DNA of 64,000 nucleotides from Enterococcus mundtii (lineage in GTDB: Bacteria > Bacillota > Bacilli > Lactobacillales > Enterococcaceae): the NCBI RefSeq assembly GCF_013394305.1, contig NZ_AP019810.1, forward strand, positions 2,370,001 to 2,434,000. The letters are read 5' to 3'. The translations under genes were made by a program, and so were the position numbers. Shown here piece by piece: positions 42,787 to 51,338 of the stretch (position 1 is the stretch's first letter; the number at the start of each line of letters is the position of its first letter). The notes below the pieces were generated by a model, which worked only from the letters and a program-made list of their open reading frames with translations, was not told the origin of the DNA and made no database searches.

Positions 42787-43172
42787 TTAAAAAAATGCCC
42801 GATCAAGAGATTTTTGATGAAGTATACAAGCTCTGCCGAAGGTTCACAGAAAATGTTTTTGATCATCGCCCTGCCAACGAAACATCTTATCCTTTCGTTG
42901 ATATAGGAGCCACCTATATTACTAACTTCCCTACCAAATCAGCAATAAAAGGGACGGTAACGATCGATCTAAATGTATGGGGTTTGGCGCAACAAAGAAA
43001 ATCTGTTTCTGATTTAGCTAATCAAATATTTTTAGCATCCTTAGAAATGAGAGAAACACCGAACTATTTCATATCTACTGATATACAATCATCAACAATC
43101 ACATTAAGAGAGGATAACAGCACTAATACCAGACTTTGGCGTGGGATGTTAAGCCTCTCTATAAATTTTTAG
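42783..43172 (+). CDS. Tail terminator-like protein
   Basis: The 129-residue protein lies between gp10-like and major tail genes, the position of the tail terminator (gp17-like). It has an alpha-beta pattern with YPFVDIGATYITNFPTKSA and a C-terminal WRGMLSLSINF strand. The assignment rests mainly on position and size. Confidence 0.75.
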   Translation: MIKKMPDQEIFDEVYKLCRRFTENVFDHRPANETSYPFVDIGATYITNFPTKSAIKGTVTIDLNVWGLAQQRKSVSDLANQIFLASLEMRETPNYFISTDIQSSTITLREDNSTNTRLWRGMLSLSINF

Positions 43173-43183
43173 GGGGAATTAAA

Positions 43184-43762
43184 ATGGTAAAAGACACACA
43201 ACCTATTGGTAAAACAACAGCAAAGACCACTACAGCAACTGAATTGCAGGCCGTAAAGGGGATCGATGTTATCCTCCTGTTCCGTCTTCTAAAAGATGCA
43301 GAAAAAGAACCTGCTGGAAAGCTTGCTTTTCAAACAGATCATGAACATGGCAAGACAAAAGATAGTGAATCTACACCAACTAAAGATGGTCCTATTCGAG
43401 TTCCTGGAGTTTTGGATATCAGTTTTTCTTGTACGTCTATTTTATCGTTAGGTGATCCAATGGTAGATAAATTGGAAGAGGCTTTGGATAACGATGATAT
43501 TGTCGAAATCTGGGAAATCAACAAAGCAGAATCAAACGGGAAGGGTAAATTTAAGGCTACTTATTACCAAGGCTATGTAACTGGGTTCAGTAAAAGCCCG
43601 GCAGCCGAAGGGAATGTTGAGTTGTCGTTAGATTTTGGTGTCAATGGGACTGGCGCAAAAGGATTCGCAACGCTGACAGATGACCAATCTACGATTGTTC
43701 AATACGCTTTCCGAGACACTATTGCAGGAAGCAAACCTGAGCCGGAGCCAGAAGAAAAATAA
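43184..43762 (+). CDS. Major tail protein
   Basis: The 192-residue protein forms the tail tube. It has a TP901-1-like pattern with GIDVILLFRLLKDA, VPGVLDISFSCTSIL and YYQGYVTGFSKSPAAEGNVE, and ends in a Pro-Glu tail (KPEPEPEEK). ATG 43184 follows GGGGGAA. A terminator follows the gene, which would keep tube protein mRNA in excess over downstream tail genes. Confidence 0.9.
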   Translation: MVKDTQPIGKTTAKTTTATELQAVKGIDVILLFRLLKDAEKEPAGKLAFQTDHEHGKTKDSESTPTKDGPIRVPGVLDISFSCTSILSLGDPMVDKLEEALDNDDIVEIWEINKAESNGKGKFKATYYQGYVTGFSKSPAAEGNVELSLDFGVNGTGAKGFATLTDDQSTIVQYAFRDTIAGSKPEPEPEEK

Positions 43763-43777
43763 AATAATAATACAGAG

Positions 43778-43809
43778 GACCAAGCAAAATTTTGTTTGGT
43801 CTTTTTTTT
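43778..43809 (+). terminator. Terminator after the major tail gene
   Basis: GACCAAGCAAAA and TTTTGTTTGGTC form a near-perfect 24-nt palindrome followed by T8. It should be partly read through, as tail genes continue without another promoter. Confidence 0.88.
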
Positions 43810-43820
43810 GGAGGGAAATC

Positions 43821-44204
43821 ATGGAAATCACAATTAAAGAAAAAGTATATAATTTCGTATTTGGATTTGGCTTCTTACAAGAAATCAACCGACGTAATCA
43901 AGTGTATTTGGATAACGGCGTCACAATGAATGCAGGTGTAGAAAATACCGTTTTTAATCTTTTAGGCGGAGATACAGAGACATTGATTACCGCATTACAC
44001 ATTGCTAATGCAACAGAAAAACCACAGATCAGTATCGATGATCTAGCGGAACATATCGCTGAACATGAAGACACAGATTTCTTCACCATGGTATTCGATG
44101 AGTTAAAAAAGTCGGTATTTACCAAGAAAAAAGCGACCGAAATAGAAAAGGAAATGCAGAAATTCGAGAAGCGAGCCAAAGTGAAGGCACGCAAGAACAA
44201 GTAG
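43821..44204 (+). CDS. Tail assembly chaperone, G part
   Basis: The 127-residue protein sits between tube and tape measure genes, where lambda has G. It starts MEITIKEKVYNFVFGFGFL and ends with a Lys-rich tail. ATG 43821 has GGAGGG upstream. A slippery A-AAA-AAG at 44105-44111 allows a shift into the -1 frame of the T part. Confidence 0.85.
   Translation: MEITIKEKVYNFVFGFGFLQEINRRNQVYLDNGVTMNAGVENTVFNLLGGDTETLITALHIANATEKPQISIDDLAEHIAEHEDTDFFTMVFDELKKSVFTKKKATEIEKEMQKFEKRAKVKARKNK
44105..44111 (+). promoter_or_regulatory. Candidate -1 frameshift site for the G-T fusion
   Basis: A AAA AAG lies in the G frame in canonical register. The -1 frame is open without stop from there to 44569. Confidence 0.65.
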
Positions 44205-44215
44205 ATTTTGAAACA

Positions 44216-44569
44216 ATGTATGAGCAAATTAAGCTAAATTGTATTCGCTATTTAGATGTCTTTAGTTTCATAGAAATTGGGCGCATGACGATAGCCGAAT
44301 ATAAGCTACGCATGAAGGCTGCACGATTGAAAAAGCTTGATGAGGATAATTTTATCCATCGTCAAGCTTGGTTAGTTGCACAAGCGCAAGGATATGACAA
44401 AAAAGGAAAGCCTATTTTTAAGACATTCAAGGAATTCTTCGATTTCCAAAAGAATGAAAATATCATTTTGGGGATTGATGAAGAAGAAAACTTGAAACAA
44501 GAGATCTTAAAGGATGAGAATTTTGTGAATATGCTTATTCAATCAAATACAACGGAAGAAGGTGGTTAG
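44216..44569 (+). CDS. Tail assembly chaperone, T part
   Basis: The 117-residue ORF from ATG 44216 has no ribosome site, but its frame is open upstream across the G stop, and the upstream translation (EQVDFETMYEQIKLN) runs smoothly into it. It is therefore probably made as a G-T fusion by -1 frameshifting, as in lambda. It contains FSFIEIGRMTIAEYKLRMKA and ends TTEEGG. Confidence 0.75.
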   Translation: MYEQIKLNCIRYLDVFSFIEIGRMTIAEYKLRMKAARLKKLDEDNFIHRQAWLVAQAQGYDKKGKPIFKTFKEFFDFQKNENIILGIDEEENLKQEILKDENFVNMLIQSNTTEEGG

Positions 44570-44571
44570 CA

Positions 44572-47500
44572 ATGGAACAGTATAGTGTTAAAGCGATTCT
44601 TTCTGCTATAGATAGCGGTTTTACCAGCACAATGGGCGGTGCAAAGAAATCTATGTCTGGTTTAGAAGACAATACACAAAAAACGAACATGTCAATCATG
44701 AAAATGGCTGCAGGAGCTGCTGTTTTTAAAGGATTAACAATTGCAACAAACGTGCTAACCGCCTCCGTTGGTAAAGCAGTCGATCGCTACGACACCTTAA
44801 ACTCGTATCCACGTGTGTTGGAACAATTAGGTTACAGCACCATGGAAGCTGACAGCTCTACCCGTAAGCTATCAGAAGGAATTAACGGTCTGCCTACATC
44901 ACTAGATGAGGTTGTTAGCACTGCACAGCGCTTAACGATCTTAACTGGGAATTTAGAGGATTCAACTGACTTGACTATTGCACTAAATAACGCTTTCCTT
45001 GCGAGCGGATCCTCATCAGCGCAAGCGTCACGAGGCACAGAACAATACATCACCATGCTTAGTCGTGGTGAGGTTAATCTGACATCGTGGCGAACACTGC
45101 AGGAAACGATGGGCTATGCCTTGAGTGAGACAGCGAAAAAAATGGGAATAGCTTCAGGAGACGCAAACGAACTTTATGATGCTCTTAATGATGGACTGTT
45201 CACTTTTGATGAATTTAGCGCAGCGCTGATTGAATGTTCGGAACAAGCAGGAGGTTTTGCAGAAGTCGCTTTGACAGCTTCTGAGGGTGTCCGTACATCG
45301 TTTGAGAATGTGAAGACCTCGGTTGTACGTAACCTAGCCAATATCATCGAAGCTTTTGACGACATGCTTGTCGATGTGACTGGGCTTAATATTGCTGGTC
45401 ATTTGAACAAACTAAAAGATGTGGTGGACACCTCTATGGGTGCTATGACAAAGGTAATTAAGGTTTTTGGTTCAACTTTGTCTACACTTTTACCGATTGT
45501 AAAACCTTTGACACCTGCACTGGTAGGGATGGCTACTGCAATTGCGGTTAGTAAGGTCGTATCAAAAGCCAACAATGCAATTGCTGGGTATCGGATTACC
45601 CTAGCAGCATTTAACGCGACAACACTTTCAACGAGCAGTGCAGTTGCCGCAGCTACTGCCAAGAAAAAAGCTCATACGATTGCGACGCAACACGGGATTA
45701 GTGTGACAAAAGCAAGATTGGCAGCTGGAAAACTCGTAACCGCAGGGTACGCAAAAGAGACAGCGGGGATTAAGATGATCACTGCCGTTCAAAGCGCTTA
45801 TAATGCCGTAAAATTCCGAGCACTTGCTGACAGCAGAGCAGGGGTCGCAATAAATGCGCTTGATATGGCTTCAGCAGCGGCAAAAATTGCAGTAGATAAA
45901 GCCAAGTTGGCTATCACAGTAGCCAATACTGCAGCTTCAGCAGCACATAGCAAGGCTATATTAGCGGGAACAGGTGCCACAATCGCATCTACAGCCGCTA
46001 ACATTGCTTTCGGAAAATCTCTTTTGTTGGCCATGGGGCCAATTGGATGGGTGATTGGTGGAGTCGGGGCATTAGCCGGTGGGCTCTATACTTTGGTCAA
46101 ACGGTTCGGATCGGGCACTGAGGAAGGTAAGAAATTCAAAAAAGAATTAAAAGACCTTTCGAAAGCCACTGATAAAGCCGTCAATTCGGCGCAAAGTAAC
46201 GCAGAAGCGCATAAAGAAAACATTACGCAAATTAATGCGAGCGCCGGAGCAAGCCAAAAGCTGGCGAAAAGAGTGCAGGACCTAGCTAACAAAGAAAATA
46301 AGTCAGCCGGAGAAAAAGCGCAATTAAAAGCTTTAACAGAACAGTTAAACGATGCTGTTCCCGGACTGAATGCAGCATATGATGAACAAGCAGATAGCTT
46401 AAATCTGACCGAAGAAGCTATGAGCAACTACATTGAGACGATGAAAAAACAAGCAGAAGCCCAAGCCTATCAGGACCGATTGAAACAGGCCATTGAGGAC
46501 GAACTTACCCTCAGAGAACAGCGAAACGCTTTGTTGGTTAAGCAGAAAGAAATTGAAGATGATGGAAACATCTCTCTACGTGAACGTAACAAGCTAGAGA
46601 AAGAAGTAGCCGAACAGCTTGGAGAAGTCGAGGGGGCTTTGACAGATGCTACTGCAGCCACAGAATATTATGGCGAAGTTGTCGCAGAAGCGCATGAAAA
46701 AGCAGCAAGCGCCGTTGAGAAATCGACAGAACAAGCCAGAATCAGTTTTGAGGACTTGTCTGAATCCCAGCAAGCAGCAGTCTCTACGCTTATTGATCGC
46801 TACGATGCCCTTGCTAAGGGAGCTCAGAATGCCTTCGAGAAAATGCGTCATGAAACAGAAGAAACTACACAATCCATGCTCGAAACATTGAATCACAATG
46901 CGACGCAAACAGAAAAGTACGGTGAAAACTTAGCAAAGCTTCATGAACGTGCAGGCAAAGGGAGCCATGAGAATTTTACAAAATGGCTTGACACCATGAC
47001 CGAAGACAATGCGGCCGAGCTAGCAGTGCTAGTTCAGTTGACTGACGAGGAAATGAAGCAATACGAAGAGGCTCTTGAGCGCGGGGCTGCGGCTGGTGTG
47101 TCAGCGGCTTCTGCTGAAACCGGACTAGGGTTTGAAGAAATAGCTGAAAAAATAGGTGTGTTTGCCTCTGAAATGCCTAAAACTTTACGAGAAAAAATGG
47201 AAGCGGAAATGCCAGGTGTAGGAGCGGCAATTCCTGACGGAATGAAAATAGGAATTGAAGAAGGTAAAGAAGGTTGTGTAGATGCTGCACGAGAAATGAT
47301 GAATCAGCTTATTCAGGCGTCAAAAGACGAAGCAGGTGTCAATAGTCCTTCACGAGTATACAAAGAAATGGGTGGTCACTTAATCGATGGCCTTGTTCTT
47401 GGCATTGATGGTAAGCAATCAAACGGTGTAACTGCTATGCAAAAAGTACTACAAGCTATGCAAAAAGCTGTTGATGCAGAAAGCAAGTCGATGGCAAAAA

Positions 47501-48423
47501 GTTTTGATCAGATTGTCACAGGAGCTGACAACTCACTTTCTAAGCTTGCAAATGTTGCCAGAAAATCAATGTCCGACATGGAAAGTCAATTTCAGTCGGG
47601 ATCAAGGACTTCTCAAACTACAATGAGAAATCTGTCAAACCAACTTGTTCAGGCCTTTAATCGCACACCAAGTCAGATGCAGAACATTGGTAGAAACATT
47701 ATGAATAGCTTAAACATAGGGTTACAATCGCAGCAAGGACGTGTCCAAACAACAGCTAGTCAGACACACACAAGAATCATACAAGCATTCAATCGTACAC
47801 CAAGCCAAATGCAATCAATTGGTCGAAATAGCATGAGTAATTTAAATAATGGGATGCGATCGACTCAAGGCGGGGCAATCAGCACTGCTTCAAATACTAA
47901 TAGTCGTATCGTAAGCACATTTAACGGCTTACCAAGTCAGCTTAATCAGTCAGGACGAAATGCCATGGCAGGACTAACTGCTGGTATTAATGCTGGTGCA
48001 GGTGGAGCAATTGCCGCTGCTAATCGTGTAGCAAATCAGGTATCAGCAACAATCAACAAAGCACTCGATATTAACAGTCCCTCAAGAGTAACTAAGGAAA
48101 GTGGGGCATTTGCATCGGAAGGGCTTGAAGTTGGTCTATTAAGTCGTATTAACAACGTTGCATCAGCTGCAAGACGTGTATCTGATACGCTACTTGATAA
48201 CATAGTTTCTGGAGTAGACATAGCGGCTAATTTACGTGTGGCTTCGCCTGGAAAAGGACTGGCAGAAAGCAACATCGGAAAAAATCAAATGTTCCTAAAT
48301 CCTATTCACATTGTAAATAAAATGATTCTTGATGGGGAAGAAATCGCTAGCTCAACTAATCATATTTTAGCTAACGATTATGACAGGTTAAACTATACTG
48401 CAGGAGGAGGCATCTATGATTAA
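44572..48423 (+). CDS. Tape measure protein
   Basis: The 1283-residue protein sets tail length. It has an N-terminal tape-measure domain (to about residue 250), a hydrophobic segment LLLAMGPIGWVIGGVGALAGG (about residues 483-503), long coiled coils (residues 515-760) and two NSPSRV segments near residues 923 and 1165. Between them, three repeats with a period of exactly 44 residues start at about 1027, 1071 and 1115 (FNRTPSQMQ.IGRN). It overlaps the Dit gene by 8 bp. Confidence 0.95.
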   Translation: MEQYSVKAILSAIDSGFTSTMGGAKKSMSGLEDNTQKTNMSIMKMAAGAAVFKGLTIATNVLTASVGKAVDRYDTLNSYPRVLEQLGYSTMEADSSTRKLSEGINGLPTSLDEVVSTAQRLTILTGNLEDSTDLTIALNNAFLASGSSSAQASRGTEQYITMLSRGEVNLTSWRTLQETMGYALSETAKKMGIASGDANELYDALNDGLFTFDEFSAALIECSEQAGGFAEVALTASEGVRTSFENVKTSVVRNLANIIEAFDDMLVDVTGLNIAGHLNKLKDVVDTSMGAMTKVIKVFGSTLSTLLPIVKPLTPALVGMATAIAVSKVVSKANNAIAGYRITLAAFNATTLSTSSAVAAATAKKKAHTIATQHGISVTKARLAAGKLVTAGYAKETAGIKMITAVQSAYNAVKFRALADSRAGVAINALDMASAAAKIAVDKAKLAITVANTAASAAHSKAILAGTGATIASTAANIAFGKSLLLAMGPIGWVIGGVGALAGGLYTLVKRFGSGTEEGKKFKKELKDLSKATDKAVNSAQSNAEAHKENITQINASAGASQKLAKRVQDLANKENKSAGEKAQLKALTEQLNDAVPGLNAAYDEQADSLNLTEEAMSNYIETMKKQAEAQAYQDRLKQAIEDELTLREQRNALLVKQKEIEDDGNISLRERNKLEKEVAEQLGEVEGALTDATAATEYYGEVVAEAHEKAASAVEKSTEQARISFEDLSESQQAAVSTLIDRYDALAKGAQNAFEKMRHETEETTQSMLETLNHNATQTEKYGENLAKLHERAGKGSHENFTKWLDTMTEDNAAELAVLVQLTDEEMKQYEEALERGAAAGVSAASAETGLGFEEIAEKIGVFASEMPKTLREKMEAEMPGVGAAIPDGMKIGIEEGKEGCVDAAREMMNQLIQASKDEAGVNSPSRVYKEMGGHLIDGLVLGIDGKQSNGVTAMQKVLQAMQKAVDAESKSMAKSFDQIVTGADNSLSKLANVARKSMSDMESQFQSGSRTSQTTMRNLSNQLVQAFNRTPSQMQNIGRNIMNSLNIGLQSQQGRVQTTASQTHTRIIQAFNRTPSQMQSIGRNSMSNLNNGMRSTQGGAISTASNTNSRIVSTFNGLPSQLNQSGRNAMAGLTAGINAGAGGAIAAANRVANQVSATINKALDINSPSRVTKESGAFASEGLEVGLLSRINNVASAARRVSDTLLDNIVSGVDIAANLRVASPGKGLAESNIGKNQMFLNPIHIVNKMILDGEEIASSTNHILANDYDRLNYTAGGGIYD

Positions 48424-49255
48424 TTTAAGAGATAATACTAAGTTTTATATTGATGATATTTGCTTCAATGACTTTTTAACTGAAAGATCATTAGATCATT
48501 TTATTTTGAAATGTACCCCTCATTTTCCTGACATGAACCATGAATTTGAAACTTTTGCGGCTAGTGATGGACAGAGAATTATAAATAGTCGATTCAATAG
48601 CTACCCATTTGAATTAGTTTTTTATACAAAAACAGAAAATAAATATAATACCCAACTGATTATAAATGAGATAAAGGATTTACTGTTTCGTAGAAGTCCA
48701 TTTTTTATAAGTTATTCATTGGAGCCAGGGAAAAGATTTAAAGTGATCACTGAAGAAATGAAAGAAGAAGTCCAGAATACACGCTTCTCTATTTTTACAG
48801 TTTTATTCAATGTATTTGAGGGCCGTTCTGAATCACTCGCAAGTACTCAGTCTAATTTTAACTTAGAAGAGGACTGGCAATTTTCGCAAGGTTTAGCGGC
48901 AGAAGAGTATCAATATACTCATGAAACGAGTCGGTTTATTATTTTTAACGGGGGAGATTTCACGATTGATCCCAGAGAACATGACTTAACGATTCGAATC
49001 GAAGGGGAATCAGACGGAGAGTTTATCTTGTTCAATCGAACCACCGGTGATCGTTTTATTTATTACCCACCACTGCATCGTCGCTACGGAGAATCTTTAG
49101 TGCTAGAAAGTGTCTATCCACGTAAAAATGGGGTCTCTTGCGGCATTGATACGAACCACGGAGTGATCACATTAGCACCCGGCGAAAATCACATGGAATT
49201 ACAAAATATCAGTCGTGTGAAATCCGAATGGGATTTCCGATTTCTTTATAAGTAG
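48416..49255 (+). CDS. Distal tail protein (Dit)
   Basis: The 279-residue protein has the position and build of Dit: an N-terminal belt domain (MINLRDNTKFYIDDI..., with the YPFELVFYTKTENKYN segment) and a C-terminal galectin-like domain containing FIIFNGGDFTIDPREHDLTI. Dit forms the hub joining tail tube and baseplate. Codon use is more AT-rich at its 5' end than in the following genes. Confidence 0.88.
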   Translation: MINLRDNTKFYIDDICFNDFLTERSLDHFILKCTPHFPDMNHEFETFAASDGQRIINSRFNSYPFELVFYTKTENKYNTQLIINEIKDLLFRRSPFFISYSLEPGKRFKVITEEMKEEVQNTRFSIFTVLFNVFEGRSESLASTQSNFNLEEDWQFSQGLAAEEYQYTHETSRFIIFNGGDFTIDPREHDLTIRIEGESDGEFILFNRTTGDRFIYYPPLHRRYGESLVLESVYPRKNGVSCGIDTNHGVITLAPGENHMELQNISRVKSEWDFRFLYK

Positions 49256-49263
49256 GTGAACCA

Positions 49264-50292
49264 ATGTTAACGATTCGAAATTATGAAGAAACACAAGAAG
49301 AACTCCTGACCGATTACGATCAGGGGTCTTTTTATGAAAACTGGCAAATGAACGAAACGTGGGAAGTCGGTTTTGTTATTCGAAAAACAATTCGAAACCG
49401 TGTTGTGTATGATTTAGTGACTTACGAGTCTTCTGTCATCTTTCAAGGCCAACAATTTGTCATCAAAGAAATGCAAGAGTCGGCAGTTGGAGAAGCGGTG
49501 TATAAAAAAGTTGTGGCCACACATGTCTATTACACGATTCAAGACGGGTATCAATACAATAAAATTACCGGTCGGCGAACCCCGATGCAACTCTTGATGC
49601 ACATACTAGGAACAGGTGCTCGCGGTTTTACTTGGCAGTTAAGCGGTGGATTTCCAGCAACTGACAAGGAAAACTTTGGAGATGCGAATTATTTACGGTT
49701 GATCAATGAAGTCCTACAGGACTTTCGTTTAGTTGTTATTCCGGACAATAAACATTTACGCTTTATGTCCGCCGATGCGTTTGGCAAAAAAGTCCATGAG
49801 CCGATTCGATTTAAGCATAATACGGATGAAGTGATATTCGACATTGACACGTACAACTTAAAAACCCAGATTCGTGGATTTGGCGCGTTGAAAGAAGGTG
49901 TGGAAACAGATGATCCTCGGGAGAGTGATTATGTTTTCCCTCCAGTCACACTTACCAGTCAAGAATCGGCAAAATGGGGGATTCGAATTCAAGATCCTGT
50001 TCGAGATGAACGCTATCATCATCAGGAAAGTATGATGGAACGCTTGAGAAATGACCTACAAGATACACCGAATATTTCAGGTGTCGTTAAGTTGAAGTGG
50101 AAGACGCCAATACAAAAAGGCGATCACGTTCCCTTTATTTATGAGCCGATGGGAATTTCTACGTATATTCAAGTAGTTGGGCTTAAAACATTTCCCTTAG
50201 TACCGAACAAACCACCTGAAGTGGTTCTCTCGAACACTAAAAAAACAATGACGAAACTATTGGTTCAATTACGACAGAAAGGAGTGGTGTAA
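49264..50292 (+). CDS. Tail tip protein, Tal N-terminal type
   Basis: The 342-residue protein matches the prophage tail (gp44/Tal N-terminal) family that caps the Dit ring: MLTIRNYEETQEELLTDYD at the start, RTPMQLLMHILGTG in the middle and RFMSADAFGKK. It is short and has no lytic domain, so the tip lacks a visible wall-degrading enzyme. AGGTGAACC precedes ATG 49264. Confidence 0.85.
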   Translation: MLTIRNYEETQEELLTDYDQGSFYENWQMNETWEVGFVIRKTIRNRVVYDLVTYESSVIFQGQQFVIKEMQESAVGEAVYKKVVATHVYYTIQDGYQYNKITGRRTPMQLLMHILGTGARGFTWQLSGGFPATDKENFGDANYLRLINEVLQDFRLVVIPDNKHLRFMSADAFGKKVHEPIRFKHNTDEVIFDIDTYNLKTQIRGFGALKEGVETDDPRESDYVFPPVTLTSQESAKWGIRIQDPVRDERYHHQESMMERLRNDLQDTPNISGVVKLKWKTPIQKGDHVPFIYEPMGISTYIQVVGLKTFPLVPNKPPEVVLSNTKKTMTKLLVQLRQKGVV

Positions 50293-51338
50293 TGAATTTA
50301 AAAGAATTAGTCAGTAATCGGATTTCAAGTGAATGGAAGAAACTATTTAACCATAATGTCCGTGAAACAAAACAAGAAGTCGACTCAATCCATACACAAC
50401 AGCGTGCCACCAACCAACGAATTTCTAATCTAATCCTTAGTGCCGGAGGAAAATCACCAAATGAAGTGGTAGATGCACGAGTGGATCATGAGGGTACGCT
50501 ACACCAAACCTTAAACGATCGATTATTAAGCGGCGAACAAGGCGTTGCTAGGCGTATGCGTGAGCTAAAACTTCAATTAGCCAATCAAGGGGCTTCAGTC
50601 GAACAGATTAACGAAGTCATTCAACAACTGTTTTCACCTAGTGCAGCCACATTAAACATCTACGTTTCTGCTACACGAGGGGATGATCGGACAGGTATTG
50701 GGTCAGAGGAACGACCTTTTCAAACCATCCAAATGGCCGTCAATACGATTCCACTTTTAAATCTTTCTTCGATTACGATCTGGGTAGAAGACGGGGTGTA
50801 TTTAGAAGATGTCCGAGTAGCGAATATTCAGGGTAGTTCATTGGTTATTCGCACGATTCAAAGTCAAGAAACCTTAGCGCCAGCTACTCATGATTTGCCG
50901 GTAAAAGTCAGAAGTATTGGCTTCTTCTTCTGTAGTGGCTATTTTCAAATTTTAGGTATTCAAATAGTGGATACTGCAAATGCTCCTATTTTCCAAGGCA
51001 GAAGATATGGGATCATGAATGAGCAAGGCGGTTATATGGCGATCGCTTCTTGTAAATTTGGGGAGTCCACCCAACAAGCGGCTTATAATGCGCTCTATTG
51101 TGGCGGGGCATCGAAGATGAATGTTTATGGGCGAACTACTTTTGTGAATCAAGCGCTCGCGATTCATTCACGACTTATGGCAGAAATTAACGTGGGAGAT
51201 ATTTCGGGTTCTGGAAATACCGTAGGTTTTCGTTGTGACTCAGCGACTTTACGAGGAAACACGCCTTCCGGTTTTGCTAGTACAGCGACTCAAACTGCAG
51301 GTGTCGGATTGATTGTAACTAAAGGGACGGTGTTATAA
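50292..51338 (+). CDS. Baseplate protein with beta-helix-like C terminus
   Basis: The 348-residue protein has a helical N-terminal third (residues 1-115) and then LNIYVSATRGDDRTGIGSEE, a typical start of a right-handed parallel beta-helix, with short repeating beta strands up to the C terminus (GNTVGFRCDSATLRGN). Such proteins act as fibres or bind cell-surface sugars. It overlaps the Tal gene by one base. Host receptor unknown. Confidence 0.75.
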   Translation: MNLKELVSNRISSEWKKLFNHNVRETKQEVDSIHTQQRATNQRISNLILSAGGKSPNEVVDARVDHEGTLHQTLNDRLLSGEQGVARRMRELKLQLANQGASVEQINEVIQQLFSPSAATLNIYVSATRGDDRTGIGSEERPFQTIQMAVNTIPLLNLSSITIWVEDGVYLEDVRVANIQGSSLVIRTIQSQETLAPATHDLPVKVRSIGFFFCSGYFQILGIQIVDTANAPIFQGRRYGIMNEQGGYMAIASCKFGESTQQAAYNALYCGGASKMNVYGRTTFVNQALAIHSRLMAEINVGDISGSGNTVGFRCDSATLRGNTPSGFASTATQTAGVGLIVTKGTVL

